Shown one piece after another: positions 10,657-22,763 of a DNA stretch of 64,000 nt. The notes under the pieces were generated by a model, which saw nothing but the letters and a program-made list of their open reading frames with translations, had not been told where the DNA came from and searched no databases. This DNA comes from Corbicula japonica (taxonomy: Eukaryota; Mollusca; Bivalvia; Venerida; Cyrenidae): NCBI GenBank assembly GCA_038501625.1, contig JAZAYU010000199.1, forward strand, positions 372,001 to 436,000, in the 5' to 3' direction. How positions within the stretch are numbered: the first letter of the stretch is position 1; the number at the start of each line of letters is the position of its first letter. The translations under genes were made by a program, and so were the position numbers.

Positions 10657-12887
10657 CCCTCTTACGCCGGAGTCATTATTTTAGGATGTTGTTGACGTCG
10701 CGGCAGAAATGACGTTACGGAGCGCCAAAGTTAACGTCGCTATTAATTTCGATGCGGTTTGAGACTCATATGTATTTGTTCAAGCGTAATAAGTGTATCT
10801 TCATTTACTTTTTGATAAAATTAATAATTTTAATATTAGTACATTGCATTTATTCATATTGTATATTTACAACTTTCTCCGCGATTTGTGTTTGAAGAAA
10901 CTAATTCTATGAAGCATAAACGTACTCTGAAACAGAACATGCGTATTGTATGTTTGTGATCGGACACAAAAACCGACAACCGGTCTTTAACAAAGTACCG
11001 GAGGAAACTAATTTCTCAGTTAGAATGCCGGTGTACCGATGTACTCAATTTCACTATCCGATTGCATCATCTTCCGATTTTTTGTTGAAAGAAAAAGAAA
11101 ATGCCGGTAAATAATGCTGGTAAATTAATTTTTCTTATTTAAATTGTGATACACATAAATGGTTGCACGGCAATCCATCTGGTGTAAGTTTTAGATATAA
11201 CCCATGATTTACTTTAATTGCATTCACATGACTCGTGGATAGTTTATGCGCAAACGAAATCTTTCAAAAAAAGATCAAGAACCGGACTACTAAAGAAAAT
11301 ATTTGTTTCTATCAGGCAGTAAAAACGGTTTGCTGAATTGGTTGTCCATCCGTCCCATTCGGGTTGGAGTTCCAGATTTCCCGGTATTAAAACCTGGGGG
11401 TATAATACGAGTAAAGCGTTGGTTGTGCATCTCAGCGGCCATTCGAAGAGAAGTAGAAGTGAATTTAATAGCCGTTATTGTACATTATATACCGGGTATT
11501 TGTTCCGCTTTTCACAAAGGATTAACATGATTTGTATCGATTGACAGGAAAGTTCACAGGTCTTTTACATGTATCTGCTCCTCAAAATAAATGGGAAAAA
11601 GAGACAACCACTGAATTGAACCAATTAAAGTGCCATATATTTTCGTCTTCCAGATTTCTGATTCATAGAAATTTAAGTATTTCTTGATTTAGTTCTGTTC
11701 GCCTAGAAAAAAATTTAGCCGTTTTATTGAAAAAACCAGCATACTTGTTTTTATGCCAGGATGGTACATCGTATTTTGGTATTCGTTTACTAACAAAAGT
11801 AGATTCTAATTCCGGGCAAATCAAACTTTTACCGAAACGCAACTTTGTTCATAAATATCGGGGTTATTAGCAGATTTTCCAACAATGCTTTAGTAAGGAA
11901 AAAGTATTTATAAAAACAAAAATTTTCTTTTAATCTGGAGAAATATTCTTTTATCATCATTAAAAATTTTGTGCGCATTACAAATACTGATTGATTGTCT
12001 GATTGATCGATTATTTGGTTGATCGATAAATTGTTTGATTGGATAATCGATTTATCAAATGATTGACTGATCGATCTATCGACTAATCAATATGTTAGCA
12101 TCCAAACCCTTTATACATTAATCAGTCACCTTTTATTTTTTCCACAATCCGCATCCAGCCACCCGATTGATACATTGTAGACTAGCCACCCAGTACTTTT
12201 TTTTCTTTTTGTAAGAAATGATACGTATGCTATCAGTCGGCTTGTTTATTCAGGACTAAATAATGTTCTTTGCATGAAATCGTAAAATGCATCAAAGTTG
12301 ATGAGTTTTAATTTAATCGAATTATAAACTATTCGCATTCCAAACTTCATTATACTTCGTTAAATAGATAAGGTACACGTAATATTTCTGGAAAATGCTT
12401 ACATGGGAACTCTTTGCCTAGGCCGACTGTTCTTGCTTTCACGGAAATTTCATCCTCGCCTATAAACCTTATACAACATTTAACTATAACATTTCCTAAG
12501 TATTAGACAATGAAATATAAGATCTTGATAAGGAACTCGCACACCCGGATGGTAAAATTTATACCACGCAATAGATGTCTTGACGCGACCGCCGTAACGA
12601 CATCGAGCATATGACGCCAAAAGTGAGCCCGAAAATGACGTCGTTTTTTTTTGTTTTAATGACGTCATTAAAGAAAATACGTTTACATGCAATCATGGCG
12701 CGCCATTTGCTAATAAAATCTTACAACTATCAAAAATATGACAAGGAATATACATTTTTGTAATTTAATATCATTGTATTTTAAAAGCGACTTATATGTC
12801 GCTCTCGGTCTCTCCCGATAAGCGACTTTAATGTCGCTCTCGGCGTTATACGGGAGCGACATAAAAGTCGCTCTCGGCGTAAGAGGG
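10657..12887. mobile_element. Candidate piggyBac-like element (2.23 kb, non-autonomous)
   Basis: The ends CCCTCTTACGCCG and CGGCGTAAGAGGG are exact inverted repeats flanked on both sides by TTAA (10653-10656 and 12888-12891), the hallmark of piggyBac insertions. The right subterminal region carries repeated AAGTCGCTCTCGGCG-type blocks. The interior has only short open frames (for example 11303-11544 on plus, 12480-12692 on minus), and I could not recognise the catalytic aspartates of a piggyBac transposase. I call it a deleted or decayed copy. Family membership rests on the TTAA and TIRs only. Confidence 0.6.
11970..12095. repeat. Degenerate GATTGATC-type simple repeat
   Basis: A stretch rich in GATTGAT, GATCGAT and their complements inside the candidate piggyBac-like element; low-complexity and locally self-complementary. 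Confidence 0.7.
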
Positions 12888-13171
12888 TTAAAAACACAAC
12901 GTTAATTGTGACCAAAACATCAATTAAAATGTATATATGAGGGTTGTTCAGGAAGAATACAAAAATGTGCTACATTTTTTCCGACTTTGCATATTTTAGC
13001 TGCTTTGCATTTAGTAATTCATAATGTATTGCTCTTTGTGTATCAACAACACGAGGAATTACCAGTCTTCAAGTCAACGACACTCGACCTTGTCCGGTCC
13101 AATTTTTTTAAATAATTTAGCGCAATTTTATATGACGCTGGTTGGTTACAAAATGTTAGACGTTTTGACGT

Positions 13172-13290
13172 TTTGTGAACACCCCTAGTACACATGCATA
13201 CTCAAAATGTTAGCCGTCTACATTAACAGCATATTCTGAGGATTGACGATAGGTTACATGCATATATCATTGACTCACAGTGATCCTTCA
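13172..13290. repeat. Direct repeat left of the 1.6 kb TIR element
   Basis: It shares TTGTGAACACC, TACACATG, TCTACATTAACA, GCATATTC/ACATTTTCG and CATATATCATTGACT in the same order with 15145-15330. The 1.6 kb TIR element lies between the two, so this may be a duplication that was later interrupted. Confidence 0.65.
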
Positions 13291-13362
13291 ACACGATAAT
13301 TAAACATTTGTCCCACGACCAATATGACGGCTAAGACTTCTTAATTATGTTAGGTCGTATAA

Positions 13363-14992
13363 GGCCTAACATAAAATATTAATTGTTTCCCCATCCACGA
13401 ACGACCCGAAAAAATCGGCGCGACCCGAAAAATTTTATCGCCGAAACCTAAATGATATTTTTTTTATTTGGTATCAAAACCTGGAAACAAAAAATGCATT
13501 TTTTTTTCAAATCATTTTGAGTACGAAATCGATCGCAAATAAGTATAAGAGCAGTCGGTGATTATCAGACGCTTGACGATAACCTATACCTTGCGACAGG
13601 CGGCGGGCCATCGGTAAGGTCCGACAGATTTTGCTTCGGTCCGGTAAAATGTTCCCGATCTGTTTGTCGGGCGACTTTAAATATAAGGAATGCAACCTTT
13701 TCTTTATCCTAAACTCCGGTTACTTCCCTTCAGTCACAGTAAAATGATTTGTGATTGGTTGCCTGATTCCTTTTGTCCAATCGCGAATTCGATAACATCA
13801 TCTTACGGCTATATAATGAAAAATTAGTGTTTGGGCTGTCTAGCGTTGACAGGATATTCTGAGCTCAAACTGGGGACATTTCACGAATCACAGAGCAAAT
13901 GCCAGCGTCTTGGCCATTCAGTTTCCATTTTATTGAAATTTAGAATGGCTCTGTTGCCTGTGTTGATTTTCATCTCACGGAAACAATGAAATGGAAGTAT
14001 AACAAAATTTCACGGGATACAGTGCGAATTGGTTTGACAGGCGATCGGCAGTCGAAGTAAGTTATCTTTGAAAAAAAAACAGGAGTCGCCTAATAAATAT
14101 AGGATAACATGTACATCTCAACATTTTTCTTGTTTGTTATTGTGTATAAAAATGAACTCGGGCAAAGCAAAAACTGGTATTAAAAATTTTATTGGTAAAA
14201 GTATGTTAAAACTGAAATAAAATTTAATAAAAGTTACACATTTTGTTTCAAACAAGTGTATCTAAAAAGAAGAAAAAAATATTTTTATTATCATCTCCGA
14301 CTTTTTTTCAGTCAGGCAGATTTTCTTATTGTCCGGCAGAATTTCAATTCTCATCGGAGCCAATGACCGGCAATATTTTGGCCTTTCGCGATGTCCATAA
14401 CCCAGGGAACATTCTGTTTGCGTCTCTGTTAAAAATGAAGACACCGGTCGTTCTTTAGTATCCAAGAAATTTGTAGATTAGATTGTCAACAGTTGACAAT
14501 GTGTGACATAGATGATAGGGAAATTGAATGCAAAGAATATCCCCGGCTGTCCTGTTTGCAGCACTTGATTTGCAAAGGATTCAGAATGTCCTGTTCCATG
14601 TTAAAATATTGCAACACTGAGATGATCAGTATCTGAATATACCTCTATTAAATAAATAATAATTAAAGTGCTTAAAGTTTTCACTGTCAAAATGTGAAAT
14701 TTGTATTAAATTATATTTCAGTTTTAAAGAAGTTTATTTCATTTTTTATATCCCACTATTCATGGGCAGGCTTATCACATGGACGACATTCCTCTAAAAT
14801 ACATATAAACTTTGTACCTATATATTTAAATTTTAGAGCGTTGGTATTCCCTTTGGAGTTTATCCTAGAATATCTAAATGTGGATCGTTATTTTAAAAAA
14901 TTTCAAATAAAAAAATATTTGCCCTACCAACCTACCCATGCTAAATCTGCTTGGGTCGGGATGGGGAAACAAAGAATATTTTAAGTCTGGCC
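13363..14992. mobile_element. DNA transposon with TIRs, 1.6 kb, unclassified
   Basis: The left end GGCCTAACATAAAATATT...TTGTTTCCCCATCC and the inverted right end (GGATGGGGAAACAA...AATATTTTAAGTCTGGCC) match over about 35 positions with a few mismatches. The interior contains no convincing transposase; the 62-codon minus frame at 13507-13695 and the 71-codon plus frame at 14243-14458 have no recognisable motif. Probably a non-autonomous element. The superfamily cannot be assigned because the target duplication is unclear. Confidence 0.65.
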
Positions 14993-15144
14993 TAACCGAT
15001 TGTGTTTTTTTTTAATTCAACTTATTTCAAAAAAGTTAAAATTGCGTGTCTGTAAGAATATAAATACGTAAAACTATCATAACGGTAATTTAATCAAGGT
15101 GCGATTTGAATAAACAAAATACAGCTCCTGCCCGGAAAATTTGT

Positions 15145-15330
15145 GAACACCACTTGTACACATGAATTTGCATAAGTGAACATTTAAGGTCACAGCACAC
15201 ACTTACAATCGTTTTAGATTCAATTCGATTTATCTGGAATGCAATGCAAAGTATTGCCATCTACATTAACAACATTTTCGGGAGATTTACGATGTGTTGC
15301 ATACATATATCATTGACTGAAAAAAAGTTA
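15145..15330. repeat. Direct repeat right of the 1.6 kb TIR element
   Basis: Partner of 13172-13290, with about 60 extra bases in the middle. Confidence 0.6.
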
Positions 15331-15391
15331 AACGATAAATTTGTCGGATATTTATAAAATAAGATTGAAGACCATGTAAAATTTCAAAAAT

Positions 15392-15634
15392 GGGGCGCGT
15401 CACGGGGAAAGGTACATTCGGTCATATTTTGTGACATTTTAGTTGTTACTATATTTAGAAAGAACTATCTATAAATTTCTCATAACTTACAAGTGCTTTT
15501 CTTAAACATTTTGACATTAAACTGATATTCTTAACGCGAAAAGCATAATACACAATGTCGTCGCTCAATATTATGACGTCATTTCAAGGATTGACGTCAA
15601 ATGTCCGAAGGTACCTTTTCCCGTGACGCGCTCC
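15392..15634. mobile_element. TIR MITE family M, copy 2
   Basis: It has the same ends as 3258-3507 (GGGGCGCGTCACGGG / CCCGTGACGCGCTCC) and the same subterminal TGACGTCA motifs. It lies 58 bases beyond the donor site of the CAP exon, so it would sit in that gene's intron. Confidence 0.85.
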
Positions 15635-15692
15635 AAATCTGATTGGCTAGAAATGATAAATTCCACAGATGGAATATAATGTTGTTGAGAAC

Positions 15693-15879
15693 CTTCTGAA
15701 TACATGGCTAAAGCATTACCTGAAGCAGATGTGTTCCCATGGGCTGCCAAGTTTTCGCCGTATATAACGTCTTTATAAAGATAGAATGGTCTGTGTTCAA
15801 ATGTACCAGTGCTGGCAAGATAGTCTGCCCATTCTTGTGCAACCAAAGTAATCTTTGGATTTTCTGTCACCGGCCCTAC
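15693..15879 (-). CDS. Exon of a CAP/SCP-domain (cysteine-rich secretory type) protein
   Basis: The exon begins after an acceptor (CTCTGATATAG) and reads VGPVTENPKITLVAQEWA, DYLASTGTFEHR, then VIYGENLAAHG and ALAMYSEG. It ends at a donor AAG|GTTCTC. The helix with AQEWAD, the FEH histidine and the YGEN glutamate are CAP-superfamily landmarks (CRISP, antigen 5, PR-1), and both metal/catalytic residues are present. CAP proteins are usually secreted and act in defence, venom or reproduction. The exon supplies only the middle of the domain, about 62 of 140-150 residues. The preceding helix (HNxxR) and following HFTQ-type exon are not found nearby. It could be an exon of a live gene with large introns or an isolated remnant; the frame is intact. 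Confidence 0.75.
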
Positions 15880-16417
15880 CTATATCAGAGTGGAAATACA
15901 CGTGATTTTTAGAATGTCGTGCACACATTTCTAACGGAAAAATCACTCTCTTCAGGTAGTATTTGCTTATTTCTCAGTAATTTCAAGACAGTTTTTGATC
16001 AAATAAAGCGCACCGTACTTCTATTAACAAGTATTTGCGTCGACAATTTATCTCTTATATGTACCTTTTGCTCAAACATTTAAATACAAATTTGTTTCAA
16101 ATGTCTTTGAATGTGAGAAAAACCGACATGCCACTGAAAACGAAGGTTAAATTTCAATGATAATGATTTTTAACAGGAGTACGGTACACTTATCTGATAA
16201 AGGTCGGGCCAGAGAAATAAGCAAAAAACCTACTCTAATAGTTGATTGTGCGCACGACAGTTATAAAAATAACGTGGTATAGCACCTTGTATATGTAATG
16301 TATTCTATAAAAGTTTATTAGGTTAATGTAATTGTTCATTAAGTAGTTCATGACCGAATTATTAACTCCATAAATAGTTAACTTCTTTCTCTGAGAATGA
16401 TATATTAAATAATATTT
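15880..16417. other. No recognisable feature
   Basis: AT-rich, presumably intronic to the CAP gene if that gene is live. Confidence 0.4.
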
Positions 16418-17300
16418 CACTACCTAACTGTAATGTGTTCAAGAAGTAAATCACGACCGAAATGTTTTGTGTTCAATAAGAAATTTAGGACCAGAGTGTA
16501 CTATGCTTAATATGTGGTTCACGACCGAAATGTTATGTGTGCAATATGTAGTTCACGACCGAAATGTTATGTGTTCAACAAGTAGTTTTCTACAGAAATG
16601 TAATGTGTTCAATAGGTAGTTTGCTTCCGAAATGTATTGTGTTTAACAGGCAATTCGCTTCCCAAATGTGTTGTGTTTTACATGTTCACTACAGAAATTT
16701 ATTGTTTTCAAATAACAGTTCAAACACAATAGCGTGTTCAAAATGTAGTTTCCTATCGAAATGTAGTGTTCAATAAGTAGTTTACAACAGAAATTTAATC
16801 TCTTTAATAAGTGGTTCACTAACTTATTGCAATGTGTTCAAAAAGTAGTTCACCACCTTATTGTAATGTGATCAAAAAGAAGTTTACCACCTAATTGTTA
16901 TGTGTTCAAAAAGTTGTTCACCACCTCATTGCAATCTGTTCAAAAAGTAGTTCACCACCTAACTGTAATGTCTTCAAAAATTAGTTCACCACCTACTTGT
17001 AATGTGTTCAAAAAGAAGTTCATCACATAATTGTAATGTGTTCAAAAAGTAGTTCGCCACCTAATAGTAATGTATTCAAAAAGTAGTTTACCACCTAATT
17101 GTAATGTGTTCAAAAAGTAGTTCACCACCTAATTGTAATGTTCTAAAAGAATTTCACAACCTTATTTTAATGTGTTCAATAGGTAGTTTACTACAGAAAT
17201 GTTATGTGTTCAATATGTAGCTCGCTACTGAAATGTAATGTGTTCAGTATTTCACTACTGAAATGTAGTGTGAACAATAACTAGTTCATCGCTTAAATGT
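16418..17300. repeat. 34-bp degenerate tandem repeat, about 25 units
   Basis: Units follow the pattern GTTCACCACCTAATTGTAAT then GTGTTCAAAAAGTA. The central part (16800-17160) is most regular; the left and right parts use a GACCGAAATG or CTACAGAAATG variant instead of CACCTAATTG. Small frames inside are products of the repetition. Confidence 0.9.
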
Positions 17301-17338
17301 AATTCTTTCATAAAATTAGATATTTGCTTAGATACATG

Positions 17339-17860
17339 TATAAAAGTGAAATATGCATATCAGGAATCGCAACATTAAAAAAAAACAGCCTCTCTTCACA
17401 GTCAAGAAGAAGAGATGGAGAGAGCATGGTTAATAAAATGATCAGTTTCAAAAGAGACGCCACTAACAATTAACAAAAATGAGAACCCGAGGGGTTACCG
17501 CCTTGGAACGGTCAGTGGCAAATCAAATTGCCACTGGGTGTTAAAACCAGGTTCTAGGGTGCACCAACCTCACACTTGCCCCAACAGGTTCTCATATTAC
17601 AAAACAAATACAAGTTGTCTTGGTGAAACAACTCCAACCCACTTACTGGCCCAACAATGTTGCATGCAAAAGCACACAAACATATAAAATATAAGAATCT
17701 AATAGCATTGCAAAGTCAAAGAGCGGGTACTCAATGATCTTACCGAGACCAGAGCTCCTGGAGTAAAATCAGCAAGAACACGATGACAGGGATAAAGAAA
17801 CAAATCGAGCTTCTAGGTTCTTTTAAGAAAAGATTTCCCCATAAACCTTCATAAACTCTT
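17339..17860 (+). repeat. Dispersed repeat family A, full-length copy
   Basis: This is the reference copy used here. It has head AAAGTGAAATATGCATATCA, the core with ACCGCCTTGGAACGGTCAGT, then GGTTCTAGGGTGCACCAACC, GCATGCAAAAGCACACAAAC and GGTACTCAATGATCTTACCG. The tail runs TGGAGTAAAATCAGCAAGAA, GCTTCTAGGTTCTTTTAAG and CCATAAACCTTCATAAACTC. No TIR, LTR or poly-A is seen, so its class is open. The Penelope-like RT (minus) abuts its right end. Confidence 0.85.
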
Positions 17861-19756
17861 AAACCCCTGCCACCGTCTTGCAACCAAAGAGGTAAGCATA
17901 ATGATCAACTGTAGAAGGGTTAATCACCAGGCATGCAGAGCGCTGTAAAATATCATGTTGGTAACCTTTCTTTTTAAATTTACAGATGGTTTTTACGAAT
18001 AACCGGGAGAAATTAACATTGCCCTTTATCTTCCTAAGTTTATAAATTAAATCTCCATAAAAAACTGGCTGTGAAATACCGTGTTGCAATAGTGATTTTA
18101 AACTGCACCTGTATTTATGAATTAAATCTGGGTATCGACGATAAAACTTGCAAAATGTTTTCCTTAATTTGTGATACCGATAACCTTGTTTTAAAAGTTT
18201 TTCTGTAATGCAAAGATTACGTTCATTGAAATTAATTAATATCGTTGCAAGCTCTTGAAAAGCGAACAAGCTGTGAAATATAAATCCCGTAAGATGTTGC
18301 ACGGGGAACATCGCCGTCTAAAAACGGAACATTTACTATATTAAAATTAAAATCATCTCTTTTATCATATATTTTAGTAGTGACATAACCATTTTCAATT
18401 GTCAGATTTAGATCGAGAAAGTTTGATTGCTTTTGTGAAGTGTTCGCTTTATTAAGTTGTAGTTCATTAGGGTAGATCTTATTAACCAGTAATGGAGAAT
18501 GGTTATTATCTATATTTAATAAATCATCAAGGTACCTCGAGGTGTTGTTAAAAGCTGTAATAATATCATCTTGATGTTCAGTAGAAAGAGATAACATAAA
18601 GTCTCTTTCATAACAGTATAAAAACAGATCAGCAACAAGGGGTGCACAATTAGTAATCATTGGGATGCCTATTACTTGTTTATAAATAGAAGTACCAAAT
18701 CTAACATAAATATTATCCAGCAAGAAAGTTAGCGACTCTATTAGGTCTTGACAAGTCCATAAAGTATAATTATCATAAGAACCATCTGTAAAAAATGCCC
18801 TATGTTCATTACAAGAGATGAAAGTTTTATTTTTTCTAGCAAACGTTTTTTTCAATGAGACTGGTTAGTTTGCCTCTTATTAAATTATGAGGGAGCGAGT
18901 TATATAAAGTTGAGAAATCATAAGTAGACAAACAGACCGCCTGAAAATTATTTGATTTAAGCTTTTTCAAAACGTCATTTGAATTTTTAATCGACCAAAA
19001 TATCTTTTTGCCAGAAGTTTCAAAAACCTTATCGCAATACCTAATAACATGTTCTTTAATAGCTGTAAGACAGGAAGTTAAAAGCACGGATAATTTAGAA
19101 GTAGTGCAAGAACTAGAGTTAGCAATAAATCTTGCTTTGTACGGTGTTTTATGCATTTTAGGCAACCAAAACATAGTAGGTACTTTGTCTTGTTTCGGCT
19201 CAATACTGATTCTAAATTTTGTAATTTGTAGAGTGTGTGCAGTAACAATATCACTCTCAGATGAAGAAGTCAGTACATAAGCATTAGTGCTGTTCAGTTC
19301 TTCAGTTTGAATATTAATATAGTGTAGCCGTCACACTATTATTACATTATTAGAAGCCTTATCAGCAGGTGCTAAAACAAATTTGTTATGAATGTCTTGA
19401 ATTCCTTTTTTCAAATGACGAAAGTTAAAACGAGGTCGAGGGGGTAATAAAGCAATGTTTCTTTCATAAAATGATATACGAGTGTCTATTATTTTGAATA
19501 TGTGTTTTTTCCAGTTAGAAAGTGCATTAGGCTCAGCATGTTCTCTTTTGCACCATTTATTGCAAAATAGGTTTAAAGACTCAGCAATTTCTGCACGACA
19601 TGCATTAAAATCAATTTTGGATGGAATTCTATATTTGGGACCTTTAGAAATTAAATTACGAATTCTAGAGTTGGTTTCAATACCTACTTTTTAAGCATCA
19701 TTTATTAATACATAATGGCGCCAACGTTTATTACTTATTTTAAGTGTCTTATGCAT
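17859..19756 (-). pseudogene. Penelope-like element reverse transcriptase (decayed)
   Basis: A start ATG at 19756 gives MHKTLKISNKRWRHYVLIND, then an in-frame TAA, then KVGIETNSRIRN and LAPADKASNN. A TGA stop at 19331-19333 lies where RT relatives have Trp. From there the fingers block FWLPKMHKTPYKARF (19174 down) and motif A YDFSTLYNSLPH are intact. After a frame change near 18840-18855 come GIPMITNCAPLVADLF, SRYLDDLLNID (motif C YLDD), SNFLDLNL and YDKRDDF. A further shift near 18240-18310 leads to RNLCITEKLLKQGYRYHKLR and GISQPVFYGDLIYKLR, ending VAGV. The usual Gly of GIPMGTN is Ile here. Lesions are two stops and at least two frameshifts. Neither a GIY-YIG domain nor terminal repeats were found; the Penelope-like label is inferred from the family. 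Confidence 0.85.
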
Positions 19757-19974
19757 TAGACATCACTAATTTATATTACATGTACATTGAGGTAATAGTT
19801 ATAAGCATTGAAGTCATTGACTTTACCTCCATTCATGATCAACACTGTGTATAAATCATAAGCAGTAAAATGTTAATTTTCAAAGTAATAAACTTCTCAA
19901 CTTGCAAATCTCTTATACTTGTATTGTTATTATCTTCATCGTCTGGGATAGATCAAAACGGTCCTGGTTATTGG

Positions 19975-20130
19975 TATTAAAATTGAGTTGAGCTCAATCC
20001 GGGCCTAGGCAGCCTGAGCAGTAATATGCATTTCCATTACTGCCCATGAACAGGCTCGATCAAACCGAGTCTGCAATATTTCGTATTTGTAGTGTTCGGT
20101 TTCTTTCAAAGTTGACTTTTTATAAATTTT
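19975..20130 (+). repeat. Dispersed repeat family B, copy 2
   Basis: It contains GAGTTGAGCTCAATCCGGGC, the palindrome CAGTAATATGCATTTCCATTACTG and the hairpin CAGGCTCGATCAAACCGAGTCTG, then the GTGTTCGG/TTTCAAAGTT tail. It is inverted relative to copy 1. Confidence 0.75.
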
Positions 20131-20749
20131 AAAATAGTTAGACTTGGTCTTAAATTTAGCATAAAATGGTCTTAAATTGAGCATAATCAAGACACTGGTA
20201 TTTCCAGGAGTCAATAATGCCAATAAAATATAGAAAAACGATTTATGCATTTAAGTAACAGATAAAAACAAGATGTTTTACTGTACCGAAAACCTTAGAA
20301 TATATTTTGTTGAACCAAATTTCCGCTTGCATTTAATATATTTGCGGCGGCGTGAAAATGACGCAGCCGCGTTATATTGACGACGTCTGGCTACTGCAGT
20401 AAGTTCGTGTGAGTACGAAACACAAGACCAATTATTATGTTAACATGACTTTTGATATGGTAGATTAAGCAGGATATGTTGCGAGAATAATTGCATGCTT
20501 TTACACGGCAATTCGAGAAAAACGTGGACATGAGTAAAATGTGTGCACATTTGAACATTCTGTGAGCGGATTGTATAAATATCTTATTCCGAACCCTTTT
20601 TTATCGCATAATATGCACGTGATGTGTATTTCCTAATAACGCTTCATAGGGCAACCTTGAATAAAAACTGAGTGGTGTTTCTATGATTGTTATGCTATTC
20701 ATAAAAAGAAGGTATAGTTTCATTGTTTACCGCAACCTGTAAATCTCTT
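20131..20749. other. No recognisable feature
   Basis: AT-rich non-coding sequence; nothing supported. Confidence 0.4.
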
Positions 20750-21380
20750 TAAAAGTGAGATATGCATATCAGAAACGACCATATCCAGCAGATACAGGCT
20801 TTCCACACAGCCAAAACGTAGACAGGAGAAAAGAGCATATTACTGTATTACAATAATCAGTTTCAAACAGACGCTCAAACAATTAACAAAAGTGAGAACC
20901 CGAGAAGTTACCGCCTTGGAACGGTCTGTGTCAAAACAATTTGCCATCGGGGTTTTAAACCAGGTTCTATGCTGCACCATCCTCACATTTGCCCAACAGG
21001 TTCTCATATGAACCTAATATGAACACACAAGTACAAGTTGTCTTGGTTAAAAATAACTCCAACCCACCTATCAGCTCAACAATCGTGCTTGATAAAGCAC
21101 ACAAACATATAAAACATAAGAACTAATAGCATTGCAAAGCCATATGGTTCGGTACTCACTGACCTTACTGAGACCAGGGCTGAAGGTTATAAAGCTGAGA
21201 TTGGAAACCAGTCTCAAATCTCAAGCATCTGATTGGACGAAATGGCGACTGGTCGCCATTTCAGCCAATCAGATGATTGAGATTTGAAACTGGTTTCCAT
21301 GCTCAGTTTTATAAGCTTGGGCACAGAGTACCTGGAGTTAAATTAGCACGAACACGATGGCAGTAAAAACAGAATTTCAT
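20750..21380 (+). repeat. Dispersed repeat family A, copy interrupted by palindrome MITE
   Basis: Head and core match 17339-17860 with more divergence. Family A sequence stops at GAGACCAGGGCT near 21181 and resumes after the palindrome at about 21320 (ACCTGGAGTTAAATTAGCA). The family P element therefore inserted into an existing family A copy. Confidence 0.85.
21183..21317. mobile_element. 135-bp palindromic MITE (family P), copy 3, nested in family A
   Basis: A near-perfect palindrome centred on CGACTGGTCGCC, ends AAGGTTATAAA / TTTATAAGCTT. Its insertion site in the family A tail is defined by comparison with 17740-17765. Confidence 0.9.
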
Positions 21381-22113
21381 CGCAGCAAAGAAAAAGGTTG
21401 GTGTTAAATTTCCGTAGTGACGATTCACAGTGAAACCCTGAATAAAATAATCAATTTCATATTAATTCTGAGTAAATATCATAAACAAACTTCGTGTCTT
21501 GCATCTAACTCATTTTGTCTCTAAAGGACTAAATAATTTTACTAACTTGGTGTTTTGCTCTGAGCTCATTGTGTCTCTGAACGACCTCGTCTCTGAAGGA
21601 CTGTGGAGCCTGAAACGAGACGCAGATTTATAAAGTTATACTTTTAAATTACATAATAACCAACGGCAGTAAATACCTGGGCTTGTAAGTTTTGTTTTCA
21701 TAAAACTACTAAACTAACAGATATCATAATTTTATATACATTTTTGTTTCGAAATTAAAATGGAAACATCGGAAAATCTTCATTGTACATAGATCTACAA
21801 ATTTTCTTCACATCAGTAAAATTATAATAAAAGATTGTTTTTTTCTATAAATATGTTATAAGAAAGTATTTAGTTTGTGTAGAAAAATACAAATTATTAA
21901 TAACAAATTGACTTTTTGGAATTAAATCAGATGATATCACTAATCACCTCAAAATGGCCGACAACAGACATTTTGATTAATACTTATATGACAATATCTA
22001 AGCAACCAAAAGACGTTTTTAAACTATCAAACTAGTTCTTTTAGGCTGTGTCGGGAGGCAGTGTATTGTAACTTTGGTTATTTCTGATACACATATGTTT
22101 ATTCTGTTTGAAG
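21381..22113. other. No recognisable gene
   Basis: AT-rich. Near 21510-21610 short phrases such as TTGTCTCTAAAGGACT and CGTCTCTGAAGGACT recur, perhaps a degenerate local repeat. Confidence 0.4.
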
Positions 22114-22656
22114 TAGGGATGGGAACGAGTATTCCCGAACAATTAAACAAGTATTCGGGTACTCGATTACAAAATGTAAAAAATAACAACTAAGTAATTA
22201 TTTGAGTACATACGCTGTAAATCATTTTTGGCTACTGCATAAACTGCATTTCTTACAAATATCCCATTCTAAACCAAGATTACTTTCATTAAACATTCAT
22301 TAACATACATCGCTTCATCAAAATTGATAATATTGTAATCATACACTATTTCATGATGTGTACATTTTACAAAGATTTTCTATTTAGTCGAATACATTTA
22401 TGATAGCTTGTTTAGTTGAGTGTTTTCTTAAGTTGATGCTCGAAATCGTGGATTGAACAAATTTCATTAATGTTTGTTTACTGTTTATGAGTTGTTTATC
22501 TTCTCAAGTAATCAATTATGACAGGCAGTCGTTCATGGTCATACCCGGTACGAAGAAGCTGATCTTTCCTCTTACATCAGAGGAAGGTTTCGAGTACCCG
22601 ATCGGAACAAGATCCGAGTACCCGAGTACCAATTTTGCTACTCGTTCCCATCCCTA
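22114..22656. mobile_element. hAT-type non-autonomous transposon (543 bp)
   Basis: The TIRs TAGGGATGGGAACGAGTA and TACTCGTTCCCATCCCTA style ends are the form seen in hAT elements. They are flanked by 8-bp duplications GTTTGAAG (22106-22113) and GTTAGAAG (22657-22664), which agree at 7 of 8 positions. Inner ends repeat GAGTA(C/T)(C/T)CG blocks. There is no coding capacity, so it must have been moved by a transposase from elsewhere. Confidence 0.85.
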
Positions 22657-22763
22657 GTTAGAAGGTAAAAGTGCACACCGGTTTGTATTTGTATGTCTAT
22701 ACTTACTTATAGTACAATGGAATTAACAAGATATTTTAAAATCAAATCAATAACGATACTTAC

